A stretch of 64,000 nucleotides of DNA from an uncultured Paludibaculum sp. (GCF_963665245.1 NZ_OY762269.1:930001-994000), one strand, 5' to 3'; positions 17,821 to 27,911 are shown, numbered from the stretch's first letter. Numbers and translations are program-made. The notes: generated from the sequence alone by a model not told the origin.

Positions 17821-18228
17821 TAGAGAAATCCGACGAGCGCCGCATCGGCCCCCACTGCCAGTGCCAGGATTCAGTTATTGCCCCTGGGCTCCAGCCCGCC
17901 GCGCCAGCCGCCTCGCCGGGCGCGGCATCATTCGGGCCGGCCCCCCCCGGGGTCTCCGCGGCCTCAGGGCATCCGCTTCGGCGGCAGACCGGGACGGAAA
18001 GGGGACATCCGTGATAAGTACAAGGCCCGTTTCTCTAAACCGGAGTGGCTGTTTAGAATTGCGGTTTTGGCCCAACAACGACTGTGCGCCAGCAGTGGCG
18101 GCACGGGGCGCGCGGGCAATGGAGTTCACTTCGCCAGCATCGGAACCGGTGTGATGTCGTCGTGCCCGGCCTCTGATCGCGAAGCCGTCAACGGCTCGCA
18201 TCTGGCCGCGCCCTCGGGCGTTGTTGGC
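17821..18228. other. Intergenic region, no gene recognised
   Basis: About 400 bases between divergent PadR and the minus-strand monooxygenase gene's 3' end. It includes a run of eight C at about 17941-17948 within a GC-only patch, and a 7-bp perfect inverted repeat (TCTAAAC at 18034-18040 with GTTTAGA at 18051-18057, 10-base loop) in an otherwise AT-richer strip that may be a mobile-element end. Frames here are Arg/Pro-rich shadows. Confidence 0.4.
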
Positions 18229-18633
18229 TCACTGGCCTTTCGCGCCGAGCATAATCGGGTCAGTTTCGAGAAGCTTGAGGGACTTCACCATGCCCTGTGT
18301 GGCGGCTTTGTACCGCTTGAAATGAGAGGTCTCCAGGTGCGCTCTGTACGCGGCCACGTCGGCGTATGTCTCAAAAATCCTGACTTGCGTGGGGTTCTCT
18401 TTGAGGGCTACCGCGTAGAGGGTCAAAATGCCCGGCTCAAGCCGAATAGAGGTCGCGATCTCTTCTCGCAGGGCGGCTTTGTAGTTCTCTATTTGGGTCT
18501 GGTCGATCTCCAGTTCCGCCAGCCGTACGACGCGGGCTTGCGTGGGTTCCTGGGCAGCGGAGCGAGAGCACGGGTAAGAAAGAGAGAGCATCAGCAGCGA
18601 CGCTCGGAGGGTTAGGGCTCGGCTCACGTTCAA
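18229..18633 (-). CDS. Exported putative quinol monooxygenase (ABM fold)
   Basis: A 134-residue protein with a signal peptide (residues 1 to about 27, ending SRSAAQ) followed by one antibiotic-biosynthesis-monooxygenase domain: RLAELEIDQTQIENYKAALR, then ATSIRLEPGILTLYAV, the RIFETYADVAAYRAHLETSH core and a final helix. Cytoplasmic relatives (YgiN type) act on quinols without cofactors; exported versions are common in soil bacteria with unknown substrates. A TTG start is used because AAGGA lies 10 bases upstream; a GTG two codons later is an alternative. Downstream of the SDR and cyclase genes in the same orientation, 126 bases away. Confidence 0.8.
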   Translation of the reverse strand: MNVSRALTLRASLLMLSLSYPCSRSAAQEPTQARVVRLAELEIDQTQIENYKAALREEIATSIRLEPGILTLYAVALKENPTQVRIFETYADVAAYRAHLETSHFKRYKAATQGMVKSLKLLETDPIMLGAKGQ

Positions 18634-18759
18634 ATTGCTGCGTTCCTTTCAGTGGTCCCAGTCCAGCCACTTGGCGGGCGGCGAGGGCCGGGCTGTCTCG
18701 GCAGTGATCGGATTCTGGTGGGATGGCGACATCGGCCGGGACTGCACCCAACTCCATAC

Positions 18760-19524
18760 CTACACCATGAACGCCCCGCCGTTCACTTCGATGGTCTGCC
18801 CGACCACATTCCGGGCCGCGTTCGAGCACAGGAAGACAATCACTTCGGCCATGTCCTCGTTCGTCGACAATCGCCCTTGCGGCGTCATCTTCACTACGCC
18901 ATCTAAAATCTCACGGGTCGAAAACCGGGCGTGAAAGTCGTTGTCCACCGTGCCCGGACTTAGCGCGTTCACGCGGATCCCCGCCGGAGCCAGTTCCTTC
19001 GCCAATCCCTTCGTCATGGCCGCCACCGCCGCCTTCGCCGCCGAGTAGATGGTTGCGCCCAGGCCGCCGCCGTTCCGGGCCGCAATCGAACTCAGGTTCA
19101 CGATCACACCCGAACCGCGGGCAATCATCCCCGGAGCCACGGCCTGCGTGATGAACCAGACACTCTTTGCGTTCAGGTCCATCACTTGGTTGTAGGTTGG
19201 CAAGTCCATATCCGCCAGCTTTGCCCTCTTTAGCAGCGAGCCGGCATTGTTGATCAGAAAATCGATCGTAGGGATATAGGGCTGCAGCGATTCCACAAAT
19301 GCCGCAATCCCGTCCTCGTGCGACAGCTCGCCATGCAGCAGCACTGCTTGTGCTCCGGCCGATTCCACAGCTTTTGCCGTCGCACGCGCACCCTCGATTC
19401 CACTGGCATAGTGCAACAGCACACGCGCGCAGCCCGCCGTCGCCAACGCGATAGCTGTCGCCGCCCCGATCCCCCTGGATGCGCCGGTCACCAGCGCCGT
19501 CTTGCCTTGAAATTCTTGCGCCAT
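18760..19524 (-). CDS. SDR-family NAD(P)-dependent oxidoreductase
   Basis: A 254-residue classical short-chain dehydrogenase. The cofactor motif TGASRGIGAAT is at residues 14-24, the structural NNAG is near residue 91, and the catalytic Ser-Tyr-Lys set is visible (NLSSIAAR, then YSAAK near residue 160). The C-terminus VVGQTIEVNGG is typical of FabG-like enzymes. It starts four bases after the stop of the cyclase-family gene, with GGAGG before its ATG, so they form an operon and may act in one catabolic route. The substrate cannot be read from sequence. Confidence 0.88.
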   Translation of the reverse strand: MAQEFQGKTALVTGASRGIGAATAIALATAGCARVLLHYASGIEGARATAKAVESAGAQAVLLHGELSHEDGIAAFVESLQPYIPTIDFLINNAGSLLKRAKLADMDLPTYNQVMDLNAKSVWFITQAVAPGMIARGSGVIVNLSSIAARNGGGLGATIYSAAKAAVAAMTKGLAKELAPAGIRVNALSPGTVDNDFHARFSTREILDGVVKMTPQGRLSTNEDMAEVIVFLCSNAARNVVGQTIEVNGGAFMV

Positions 19525-19527
19525 TTG

Positions 19528-20373
19528 TTACTCCTCCACGATTGCGAACGGCCGCAGCGGCGAACCGGTCGCCCCTACAATTTTTAGCGGAGCCGCCAGA
19601 AACAGGAACTCCGCCACACCGTTGAAGACGCGTTCGCAACCGGTGCCCGCTCCTTCCCAGTCGCGGTTCGCAGCGCGGCTTCCTACACTTTGGCGGTCCG
19701 CAGAGCCATGCGGGACTCCCTTCTGGGCGAGTTGCTCCAGGTTCAGGCACTCAATGATGTGGATCCCGCTCTCCACCAGCAGGTGCATGTGGACTTCCAT
19801 GCGCGGCGATGGAACCCGCTCCAAGGCAACATTGTCCGCGCCGGCCGCGAAGATGCTCTTCGACGACAGCCACTTTGCGCCTTCCAGCGTGATCCCTGGC
19901 TGGCGCTGCTCGTTGACGAAGGCCCGCGCGTTGTTCCACTGGCGGCCCCAGCCTGTGCGGATCAATACGACGTCACCCTCTTCGATCTCGCAACGCGCGG
20001 CCCGCTCCAATTCGTCGGGGCCAATGCCTTCATCCTCCGCCATCTCCCGGTATCCCGCCACATCCAGCAGGACGCCACGCCGGATGATGGGGGCGACCTG
20101 GTCGATGCCGACCTGGCTGGGCGACTTGCCTTGGAAGAGCAAGCCATTGCAGGAGAAGTGGCCCAACCCATCGATGTGGGTCCCCACATGGGTCCCGAGC
20201 GCAATCAGTTCGGCCGCCGCTGAAACTCCGCCAGGTAGAACGTAATCGCCGTGCTCCTTGGTCATCGCCATCGCGAAGGGCGGGTGCGTGGGCCAGTGCG
20301 GCATGCCCACAAACCACGACTGCGCGAGGTCAATGACCCGCGCCTGCTTGAGCAGCTCCAGTAATTCCTTCAT
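19528..20373 (-). CDS. Cyclase-family metal hydrolase (kynurenine formamidase-like) with an apparent insertion
   Basis: A 281-residue protein of the cyclase family (PF04199 type). The metal-binding signature is HVGTHIDGLGH (about residues 62-72), and LIRTGW and GADNVALE are further family landmarks. These enzymes hydrolyse N-formylkynurenine or related amides and lactones. Oddly, between NLEQLAQ and VAEFLFLAAPL, where family members normally run on directly, about 35 residues rich in Gly, Arg and Ser (218-252, bases 19618-19722) interrupt the fold in frame. The insert DNA reads like a dispersed repeat. GGAG precedes the ATG. The first 44 bases overlap the 3' end of the antiporter gene. Confidence 0.8.
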   Translation of the reverse strand: MKELLELLKQARVIDLAQSWFVGMPHWPTHPPFAMAMTKEHGDYVLPGGVSAAAELIALGTHVGTHIDGLGHFSCNGLLFQGKSPSQVGIDQVAPIIRRGVLLDVAGYREMAEDEGIGPDELERAARCEIEEGDVVLIRTGWGRQWNNARAFVNEQRQPGITLEGAKWLSSKSIFAAGADNVALERVPSPRMEVHMHLLVESGIHIIECLNLEQLAQKGVPHGSADRQSVGSRAANRDWEGAGTGCERVFNGVAEFLFLAAPLKIVGATGSPLRPFAIVEE

Positions 20374-21462
20374 GACTCCCCATCTCCGGCAGGAAGTAGA
20401 ACGAAATGCCCAAAATAACGTACACCGCCAACAGCATCGCGCCTTCCAGCCAGTTCGACTCTCCGTCGCTAGCGATCTCGCCTACAATCACCACGGACAG
20501 TACCACAGCCAGAACCTCGGCAGGGGAGAAGACGAGGTCCATTGGACGCGGACCGACAAACTGGCTGGCCAGGACTAGGATAGGGGCCACGAACAGCGCC
20601 ACCTGAATGCTGGACCCGATGGCAATCGACAGGCTCAGGTCCATGCGGTTCTTCATGGCCATCAGGATTGCGGTGGAGTGCTCGGCCGCATTGCCGATGA
20701 TGGCCACCACGATGACGCCGACAAAGACACTGGTCATGCCGAAGGTGTGGGCGGCCTGCTCCACACTGCCCACCAGGATTTCGCTCATCCAGGCGATGAA
20801 GGCGGTGGCCACGGCCAGTACGCCCACCGACTTGCCCACGCTCCAGCCCGGATGATGGTCGTGCCGGGATTCGGTCTCCTCGCTGGTCGGCAGGCCTTTG
20901 AACAGCTGCTTGTGGGTGACGAGGGAAAAGATCAGGTGGCCTGTGTAGATCAGCAGCAGCACGACGCTGATCTCCACGCTGAGGCCGCCCTCTTTCGCGA
21001 TGCCCTTGGCTCCGGCCAGATGGTGGAACATCGCAGGGACAACCAGCGAAATGCCGGCCAGGGTCAGCAGTGTCGACTGGGTTCGTGCCGCCGTTGCCTG
21101 GAAGCGCTGGATGCGGTATTTCAGGCCGCCGGCGAATGTTGATGCTCCGGCTACCAGCAGGATGTTGCCGATGATCGAGCCTGTCAACGACGCCTTCACC
21201 ACGTCGTGCAGCCCTTTCTCCAGAGCGGCCATGGCGATGATCAGCTCCGCGGCATTCCCGAAGGTGGCGTTCAACAAGCCGCCGACGCCTTCACCGGTAT
21301 GCGCGGCGAGATGCTCGGTGGCGTGGCCCAGCCAGCCCGCCAGTGGCAGGATGGCGAGACACGCACACACGAAAATCGTGACGTGATCGGTGGGGCGCAG
21401 ATACTCCAGTCCCACGGTCACTGGTACGAAGACCAGAAACCAATCCAACGAAAACCTGATCT

Positions 21463-21466
<4 letters not shown>
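20330..21466 (-). CDS. Calcium/proton (cation) exchanger, CAX family
   Basis: A 378-residue inner-membrane antiporter with about eleven hydrophobic segments. The two inverted alpha repeats carry the diagnostic GNAAELIIAM (about residue 70) and GNAAEHSTAI (about residue 262) motifs whose acidic residues bind Ca2+. A His-rich acidic loop (SEETESRHDHH) lies between the halves. It would export calcium or other divalent cations using the proton gradient. Its ATG overlaps the stop of the Hsp70-like gene (ATGA), and its 3' end overlaps the cyclase gene by 44 bases, so the cluster is probably one transcript. Confidence 0.92.
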
Positions 21467-23037
<1,571 letters not shown>

Positions 23038-23043
23038 GTGGAA

Positions 23044-23616
23044 TTAGGTTAGCGCGTCCGGCGGGAGAATTGACGTGAGATCGCGGTTCACCGCTTCTTC
23101 GTCGCCGCTGCGGTAATGGGCCAGGATCTCGGAGTCGACCAGCGCATACCAGAGCCTCCGGCGCTCCTGAAAGTCGGGCACGGTCTCGGCCAGACGGCCG
23201 CGCAACCGCCGAGCCAGCTTGAGGAACTCAGCATACTCCGGGCCAAGTTCGCGCTCCAACTTCTCCCGGATTCTGACCGCCAGAGCTGGGCAGGCGCCGC
23301 CGGTGGAGATGGCGATGACGAGATCGCCTTGGCGAACGATGCTGGCAAAGGTGAACCGGCAATGGGGTGGGTCATCTACGCAGCAGACGAGGATTCCGCG
23401 CCGTTCCGCTTCGGCGAAGATCGCGGCGTTCATGGAGCGGTCTGGACCGGCCGAAATGACCGCAAAGTAGCCGTCAAAATCCGCGTCTTCGAATCGCTCC
23501 CGCCGGTGAACCTCCGCACCCGCCCCGGCCAGGGCGGCGGACTTCTCGTCCGCTTCCCGGCCCGACCCCAGGACGAGGCAAAGCTTACCTTTGACGTCCA
23601 GAATGATGGGATACAT
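23044..23616 (-). CDS. Precorrin-2 dehydrogenase/sirohydrochlorin ferrochelatase
   Basis: A 190-residue protein matching the N-terminal half of CysG (Met8p type). It oxidises precorrin-2 with NAD and inserts iron to give siroheme. The Rossmann segment LCLVLGSGREADEKSAALAGAGAEV sits at about residues 12-36; DPPHCRFTFASIVRQGDL and STGGACPALA (the conserved Ser/Gly/Pro helix) follow. The ATG at 23616 is chosen because MYPIILDVKGK is the usual family start. The methyltransferase half of CysG is encoded separately as cobA at 27162. It supplies siroheme to NirB. Divergent from the ECF sigma gene, with 49 bases between starts. Confidence 0.87.
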   Translation of the reverse strand: MYPIILDVKGKLCLVLGSGREADEKSAALAGAGAEVHRRERFEDADFDGYFAVISAGPDRSMNAAIFAEAERRGILVCCVDDPPHCRFTFASIVRQGDLVIAISTGGACPALAVRIREKLERELGPEYAEFLKLARRLRGRLAETVPDFQERRRLWYALVDSEILAHYRSGDEEAVNRDLTSILPPDALT

Positions 23617-23665
23617 GGCCTTGATTGTCTGACACCGGGGGGATCCTCCGCACGCATGCGACAGA

Positions 23666-24268
23666 ATGGATGGGGAGAGCTTCCAGGGTTTGGATTCCAT
23701 ATCGGCCAATCCGGTTGTGCCGCCCGCTGAACAGGCTCTGGTCACCGGGCTGCTGCGCCACGATCGGAAGGCTGCGGCGGAACTCCTGCACCTGCATGCG
23801 GATGCGATCTATACCTACCTGTTCTTTCGACTGACGCCGCGCACCACCATGCTGGACGATCTTTTCCAGGAGGTCTTTGTCTCCGCCTGGCAGGGGCTGG
23901 ACCAGTTCCGTGCGGAAGCGTCGCTGAAGAGCTGGTTGCTGGGCATTGCCAGGCATAAGGTGGAAGACTACTATCGCTCCTGTTTGCGGAAGGTTACGGC
24001 CGTTGACGATTTGGATGATGAAGACGAGCCGGCGGCTGCCCCGCTGTTCGACGAGTCGATCGATTCGCAGCGCCGGCGCGACCTGGTGCAGCAGGTCCTC
24101 CAGGAATTGCCTGAACCCTACCGAGTCGCCTTGTTGTGGCGCTATTGGGAGCGCTGTTCGGCCCGGGAGATGGCCGAGATGACCGGAAAGACCGAGAAGG
24201 CGGTGGAACGGCTGCTGGCGCGCGCCAGAGCGAGCTTCAAAGAGAGGTGGAACCGTGCCGGGTCCTGA
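23666..24268 (+). CDS. ECF-family RNA polymerase sigma factor
   Basis: A 200-residue sigma factor with region 2 (LDDLFQEVFVSAWQGLDQFR and LKSWLLGIARHKVEDYYR, about residues 63-105) and region 4 (LPEPYRVALLWRYWERCSA, then EMAEMTGKTEKAVERLLARA, about residues 150-190). The acidic linker DDLDDEDE between them is notable. It is followed, with a 14-base overlap, by a small Cys-rich protein that could be its regulator. It would activate a small set of envelope or stress genes. Confidence 0.87.
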   Translation: MDGESFQGLDSISANPVVPPAEQALVTGLLRHDRKAAAELLHLHADAIYTYLFFRLTPRTTMLDDLFQEVFVSAWQGLDQFRAEASLKSWLLGIARHKVEDYYRSCLRKVTAVDDLDDEDEPAAAPLFDESIDSQRRRDLVQQVLQELPEPYRVALLWRYWERCSAREMAEMTGKTEKAVERLLARARASFKERWNRAGS

Positions 24269-24581
24269 TCCCATGGAAGACCTTTTCGATCCACTCGGTG
24301 AGACTCCGATGCGCGCTCCGTCGCGTCTGAAGTCCCGTGTTTTCAGTGCTCTGACCCGTGGCATGCAGCAGGCCGGCGGCCTCTGCTCGCTCAGCGAGTC
24401 GTGCGCCGCCGGCCGCGCCCTCTGTGTGTTTGAAAAGCTGGTCCAGATTTCGCCCATCCCGGAGGGTCTGAAACAGAGAAACCCCTGCGAGGTCTGTCAT
24501 GCGCGGCTGGCCGGCGAGAACATCGAGGGCGCTCCCATCTTCTGGCCAGGCTGCCCGTATTCGCAGTTCCAGAACCGCTGA
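24255..24581 (+). CDS. Small Cys-rich protein coupled to ECF sigma factor
   Basis: A 108-residue protein with six cysteines, including CSLSESC and a CEVCH motif near residue 80, and no signal peptide. CxxCH suggests a metal centre, but without export a c-type heme is unlikely; zinc or an iron-sulfur cluster is more plausible. The GTG start at 24255 has AGAGG seven bases upstream and overlaps the sigma gene by 14 bases; an ATG at 24273 is the alternative. Context suggests a cytoplasmic regulator (metal-based anti-sigma or sensor) of the preceding sigma factor. I do not recognise the family. Confidence 0.65.
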   Translation: MPGPDPMEDLFDPLGETPMRAPSRLKSRVFSALTRGMQQAGGLCSLSESCAAGRALCVFEKLVQISPIPEGLKQRNPCEVCHARLAGENIEGAPIFWPGCPYSQFQNR

Positions 24582-24582
24582 T

Positions 24583-25233
24583 TCAGAATGACTTCATCAG
24601 TCCAACGAGATTCTGGAAGCTGGCCAGGTTTCGCTCGCCGGGAGGCAAGAGCTGTTTGCTCAATGGGTTGCGGCTGATTGTCTCGCCGAACGAGTAGCGC
24701 AGCGCCCAGCCATTGCGGAGAGAAACATCGATTCCCACCGACGACCGTATGGCCGGTTTGGTGGCCGAGAACTGATCGGGCGGTAGCGGGAGGTCTCCTT
24801 CCTGCAGGATGTTGGAGCGCAGGTCACTGGCCAGACGAACAAATCCGCCGCCGGTGGCCAGCCAAGGCCGCAAACGGCTCGTCCGCGGCCGGAAGTAGAT
24901 CAGGAAGTCGGCAAATGCCGCGTGTTGAGAACTGCCGCGCTTCTGCTCGTAGCGCCCGCTGGGCCGCAGCGCGTCGAACGTCAGGTCGTTGCGCTGCCAG
25001 AAGTAGAGGCCCTGCAGCGAGAACCAGTTGTTGAAGTGGTAGCCCGCGAAGCCCGAGGCTGCTGGTCCGCTTTCCGGCTTGTAGGACGACACCGCGTAGT
25101 CGGTATTGGTCTGCAAGGTTCGTCCGTCGGCGGAGACTGCGGCCACCCCCGCCATTCCTCCCACGAAGACCCTCGGTTGAGCCGACAAAACGCCACACCC
25201 CAAAGCGAGACAGACAAACATACTCAATCGCAT
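24583..25233 (-). CDS. Outer-membrane beta-barrel protein
   Basis: A 216-residue protein with a signal peptide (MFVCLALGCGVLSAQ) followed by alternating hydrophobic/aromatic strands: VFVGGMAGVAAVS, SGFAGYHFNNWFSLQGLYFW, AFADFLIYFR, RPWLATGGGFVRL and a last strand ending in Phe. This matches small OmpA- or OmpW-like eight-strand barrels, and the terminal Phe is the usual BAM recognition signal. No peptidoglycan-binding domain. It is monocistronic and convergent with the ECF pair. Its role, such as porin or adhesin, is not determinable. Confidence 0.78.
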   Translation of the reverse strand: MRLSMFVCLALGCGVLSAQPRVFVGGMAGVAAVSADGRTLQTNTDYAVSSYKPESGPAASGFAGYHFNNWFSLQGLYFWQRNDLTFDALRPSGRYEQKRGSSQHAAFADFLIYFRPRTSRLRPWLATGGGFVRLASDLRSNILQEGDLPLPPDQFSATKPAIRSSVGIDVSLRNGWALRYSFGETISRNPLSKQLLPPGERNLASFQNLVGLMKSF

Positions 25234-25337
25234 CAGTATCAGATTGACAGAGCTTCACAAACTTCGGGGGGGATTTTTGAGCTTACTGCGACAGATGATA
25301 CAGGACCGGTCCATACTCCACAGAAGGAAATGAAAAC

Positions 25338-26120
25338 ATGCGCCTTAACGACACCAGCCGCGCTCTGTTCGCGGCCCTGTTCCTGGTGGCGAATTGCACC
25401 GGTTTGATGGCCCAGGACGGCATCCGGCGATTGATAGCAAACCCAACGACCATCGATCAACCCGGCTCCTACATATTGCGATCCAACCTCCGGTACGGCC
25501 CGGCCAGCGGTCCGGCAATTCTGGTCCAGGCAGACGGCGTTTCGCTGGACCTGAACGGGTTTGAAATCCAGGGGCCCGGCGGTAAACAGGGTACTGCCAT
25601 CATGGTGGATGGCGCCCACGGCGTCAGCATCTCGAACGGCTCATTGTCCGACAACTGGTTTGGCGTGGTGGTTCAGAATTCGGGGAATGTGACGATCAAG
25701 AATCTCAGGATCCGGGCTCAGGGATTGGTGATCGCCGAACTGCCGCCCGAAACCGGGATCATGGTGGTGGAGTCCCGCAATGTGGTGGTGGAAGACAACG
25801 CCATCTTCAACACTGGATTGGGGATCTTCGTGCGCGGAGGCATGAGCGGCGGCAACCGCCTATCCAACAACACCGTCACGGCCGGCACGAACGGTCTGCT
25901 GGGCATTTGTTACAACCCGGCGCCCAACGATCCCGAGAGCCCGAAGAGTGACATCGTCTCCGGCAATCTGGTCTCCGGCTTCACCACAGGTATGTCCTTC
26001 AAGGGGACCTCGGCGTTCAACGTCATTCGAAACAATGTGATCCAGTATGGGACTACTGGCATCGAGCAGCTCAGCACCAAGAACACAGAGGAAGGCAACA
26101 CCGTCGTCAAAATGCAGTAG
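25338..26120 (+). CDS. Exported right-handed beta-helix repeat protein
   Basis: A 260-residue secreted protein. After a signal peptide ending near MAQDG, it has repeated short strands with Asn/Gly turns: VSLDLNGFEIQGP, VSISNGSLSDNWFGVVVQNS, VTIKNLRIRAQ, VVVEDNAIFNTGLGIFV and NVIRNNVIQYGTTGI. That is the parallel beta-helix pattern of NosD- or pectate-lyase-like proteins. No catalytic motif is obvious and it is short, so a carbohydrate-binding or structural role is as likely as enzymatic. AGGAAA precedes the ATG. Monocistronic, divergent from the outer-membrane protein. Confidence 0.8.
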   Translation: MRLNDTSRALFAALFLVANCTGLMAQDGIRRLIANPTTIDQPGSYILRSNLRYGPASGPAILVQADGVSLDLNGFEIQGPGGKQGTAIMVDGAHGVSISNGSLSDNWFGVVVQNSGNVTIKNLRIRAQGLVIAELPPETGIMVVESRNVVVEDNAIFNTGLGIFVRGGMSGGNRLSNNTVTAGTNGLLGICYNPAPNDPESPKSDIVSGNLVSGFTTGMSFKGTSAFNVIRNNVIQYGTTGIEQLSTKNTEEGNTVVKMQ

Positions 26121-26138
26121 GGCGGGGGAACGCCCGCC
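26121..26138 (+). terminator. Weak GC hairpin after beta-helix gene
   Basis: GGCGGG with a six-base loop and CCCGCC begins right after the stop codon. There is no T-run, so termination is uncertain. Confidence 0.3.
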
Positions 26139-26180
26139 GGTGGAGGGCCGGCGGGCCGCGCCACCCGTTACGATGGGAAC

Positions 26181-26963
26181 ATGCGAGTGATTGCGCTGGA
26201 ATCCCGACGGGCGCGTGAGATGGAGGAGTTGCTGCGGCGCCAGGGCTTTGAGCCGTTTGTTGCTCCCTCGGTGCGCGAAGTCGGGTTAGAGGCCAACCCC
26301 ACAGCCGTCGTCTTCGGCGAAGCACTGATTCGAAACGAGTTCGAGGCGGTGATCTGCCTGACAGGGGTGGGCGTCCGCCAACTCTTCACGCTGTTGAAGA
26401 CGCGTTTTGATGAGGCGGAGCTCCTCGGCGCGCTGAAGCGGACGACAACGATTGCCCGCGGGCCGAAGCCGTCGGCTGCCCTGCGGGAACTGGGTGTGCA
26501 GCCGACCGCGATCGCGCCGGATCCGGCGACTTATCGCGAAGTGCTGGCGATTCTCGCGAGTAGGGCCGAGCGGCGGGTGGCGGTGCAGGAGTATGGCCGC
26601 CCGGACCAGCGATTGCTGAGCGGTCTCGCCGAACTCGGCTGCCACGTGACGCAGGTGCCGGTCTACCAGTGGGCGCTGCCGGAGGACATTAAACCGTTGC
26701 AGGAAGCCGTGAGACGCATCGCGGCCGGCGATGCGGAGGCGGTGCTCTTTACCTCGTCGGTGCAACTCGATCATTTGCAGCAGATAGCAGCGGAACTCGG
26801 GGTGGATGTGCTGGCCGGACTGTCGAAACTGAAGATCGCGTCCATCGGGCCTACCATGACCGAGGCGCTGCGGGCCGCGGGGTTGGAACCGGCCGTGGAA
26901 CCAGCCACTCCGAAGCTGGGCTTTTTGATTCATGAATTTGCCGCGTTCATTAAGACGTCGTAA
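26181..26963 (+). CDS. hemD: Uroporphyrinogen-III synthase
   Basis: A 260-residue HemD-family protein with two similar alpha/beta domains. It closes hydroxymethylbilane to uroporphyrinogen III, the branch point to heme and siroheme. Typical family features are ALESRRAREMEELLRRQGFE at the start, CLTGVGVRQLFTLL near residue 57, the interdomain VAVQEYGRPDQRL, and VLFTSSVQLDHLQQIA then IASIGPTMTEALRAAG near the end. HemD diverges fast in sequence, so the call rests on overall pattern. It lies 198 bases before cobA, whose product uses uroporphyrinogen III. Confidence 0.88.
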   Translation: MRVIALESRRAREMEELLRRQGFEPFVAPSVREVGLEANPTAVVFGEALIRNEFEAVICLTGVGVRQLFTLLKTRFDEAELLGALKRTTTIARGPKPSAALRELGVQPTAIAPDPATYREVLAILASRAERRVAVQEYGRPDQRLLSGLAELGCHVTQVPVYQWALPEDIKPLQEAVRRIAAGDAEAVLFTSSVQLDHLQQIAAELGVDVLAGLSKLKIASIGPTMTEALRAAGLEPAVEPATPKLGFLIHEFAAFIKTS

Positions 26964-27161
26964 TGTGAACCGTATAAGCCCGTTGATTGCCCCGCATCAG
27001 CAATTTCGATTGGACTGAAATCCCTAGCTCCGGGTACAGTTAGGCCATAACCTCCTCGTTGGAGCCCTACCCGTCCTGTCCCCCGGTCTCCTGTCTGATC
27101 GGATTCACCGTTCCTCACTCTTCACCCTTCTGACTTCTGGAAACTGGGAGCAACCACGTAA
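26964..27161 (+). promoter_or_regulatory. Leader region of the cobA-nitrate operon
   Basis: This 198-base gap precedes a six-gene operon and is the natural place for its promoter and any nitrogen or nitrate control. I see no convincing -35/-10 pair or known riboswitch. The stretch 27047-27140 is pyrimidine-rich on the plus strand. A weak ATTTC/GAAAT stem (27003-27021) occurs upstream. GGGAG lies 11 bases before the cobA ATG. Confidence 0.35.
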
Positions 27162-27911
27162 ATGCCTGAAAGCATGGGAAAAGTGTGTCTCGTTGGCGCG
27201 GGCCCCGGTGACCCGGATCTGCTCACGCTGAAGGCGGCTCGCCGTCTTCGCGAGGCGGAAGTGGTGCTCTACGACCGTCTGGTCAGCGCGGAGATCCTGA
27301 CTCTGGCCGATCCCAATGCAATCTTCATCGACACGGGTAAGGAAGAGGGGCACGCCGAGGCGATCCAGCAGGAGATACACCGTTTGCTTTTGCAGTACGC
27401 GTGGGAGGGCAAGCGCGTCGTCCGGCTGAAGGGCGGCGATCCGTTTGTATTCGGGCGGGGTGGGGAAGAGGTCCTGTTTCTGCGGCAGCACGGCATAGAG
27501 GTGGAAGTGGTGCCGGGCATCAGCAGTGCGATTGCCGCTCCGGCGCTGGCGGGGATCCCAGTGACGCATCGTGGTGTGGCCGCTTCGGTCACGGTGATGA
27601 CGGCGCGGTGCAAAGGCGGGACGGAGGCCGACTGGTCGAAGGTGGCGCGGGTCGACACGCTGGTGATTCTGATGGGGGTGAAGTGGCGGGAGCGCATCGC
27701 CCGGCACCTGATGGCCTGTGGGCGACCGGCCAAGGAGCCGGCGGCGTTCATTGAACGGGCGACGACCTCCCGGGAACGGGTGATTGAGACTACGCTGGGT
27801 GCCATTGCGGCGGGCAAGGTGGCCGTGGAGTCGCCGGCCGTCCTGGTGTTGGGGGCTGTCGTGAAGATGCGTAGCGCAATGCTCTCGCTGTGCGCCCGGA
27901 GCGTGGCATGA
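27162..27911 (+). CDS. cobA: Uroporphyrinogen-III C-methyltransferase
   Basis: A 249-residue SUMT that adds two S-adenosylmethionine methyl groups to uroporphyrinogen III to give precorrin-2, the entry to siroheme. Family motifs are clear: VGAGPGDPDLLTLKA (residues 10-24), VVRLKGGDPFVFGRGGEE (residues 86-103, split by strand), ISSAIAAPALAGIPVTHRG and the RATTSRERV loop. It corresponds to the C-terminal half of CysG; the N-terminal half is encoded at 23044. ATG at 27162 is used; the inner ATG four codons later is possible. It overlaps the next gene by ATGA, tying cofactor supply to the nitrate/nitrite reductases. Confidence 0.93.
   Translation: MPESMGKVCLVGAGPGDPDLLTLKAARRLREAEVVLYDRLVSAEILTLADPNAIFIDTGKEEGHAEAIQQEIHRLLLQYAWEGKRVVRLKGGDPFVFGRGGEEVLFLRQHGIEVEVVPGISSAIAAPALAGIPVTHRGVAASVTVMTARCKGGTEADWSKVARVDTLVILMGVKWRERIARHLMACGRPAKEPAAFIERATTSRERVIETTLGAIAAGKVAVESPAVLVLGAVVKMRSAMLSLCARSVA

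Noticed and set aside
24255..24581. A c-type cytochrome because of CxxCH
   Set aside because: There is no signal peptide or membrane segment, so heme c attachment is unlikely.
26964..27161. A riboswitch or nitrate-responsive antiterminator leader before cobA
   Set aside because: I found no recognisable cobalamin, SAM or ANTAR-type structure; only weak stems and pyrimidine-rich sequence.
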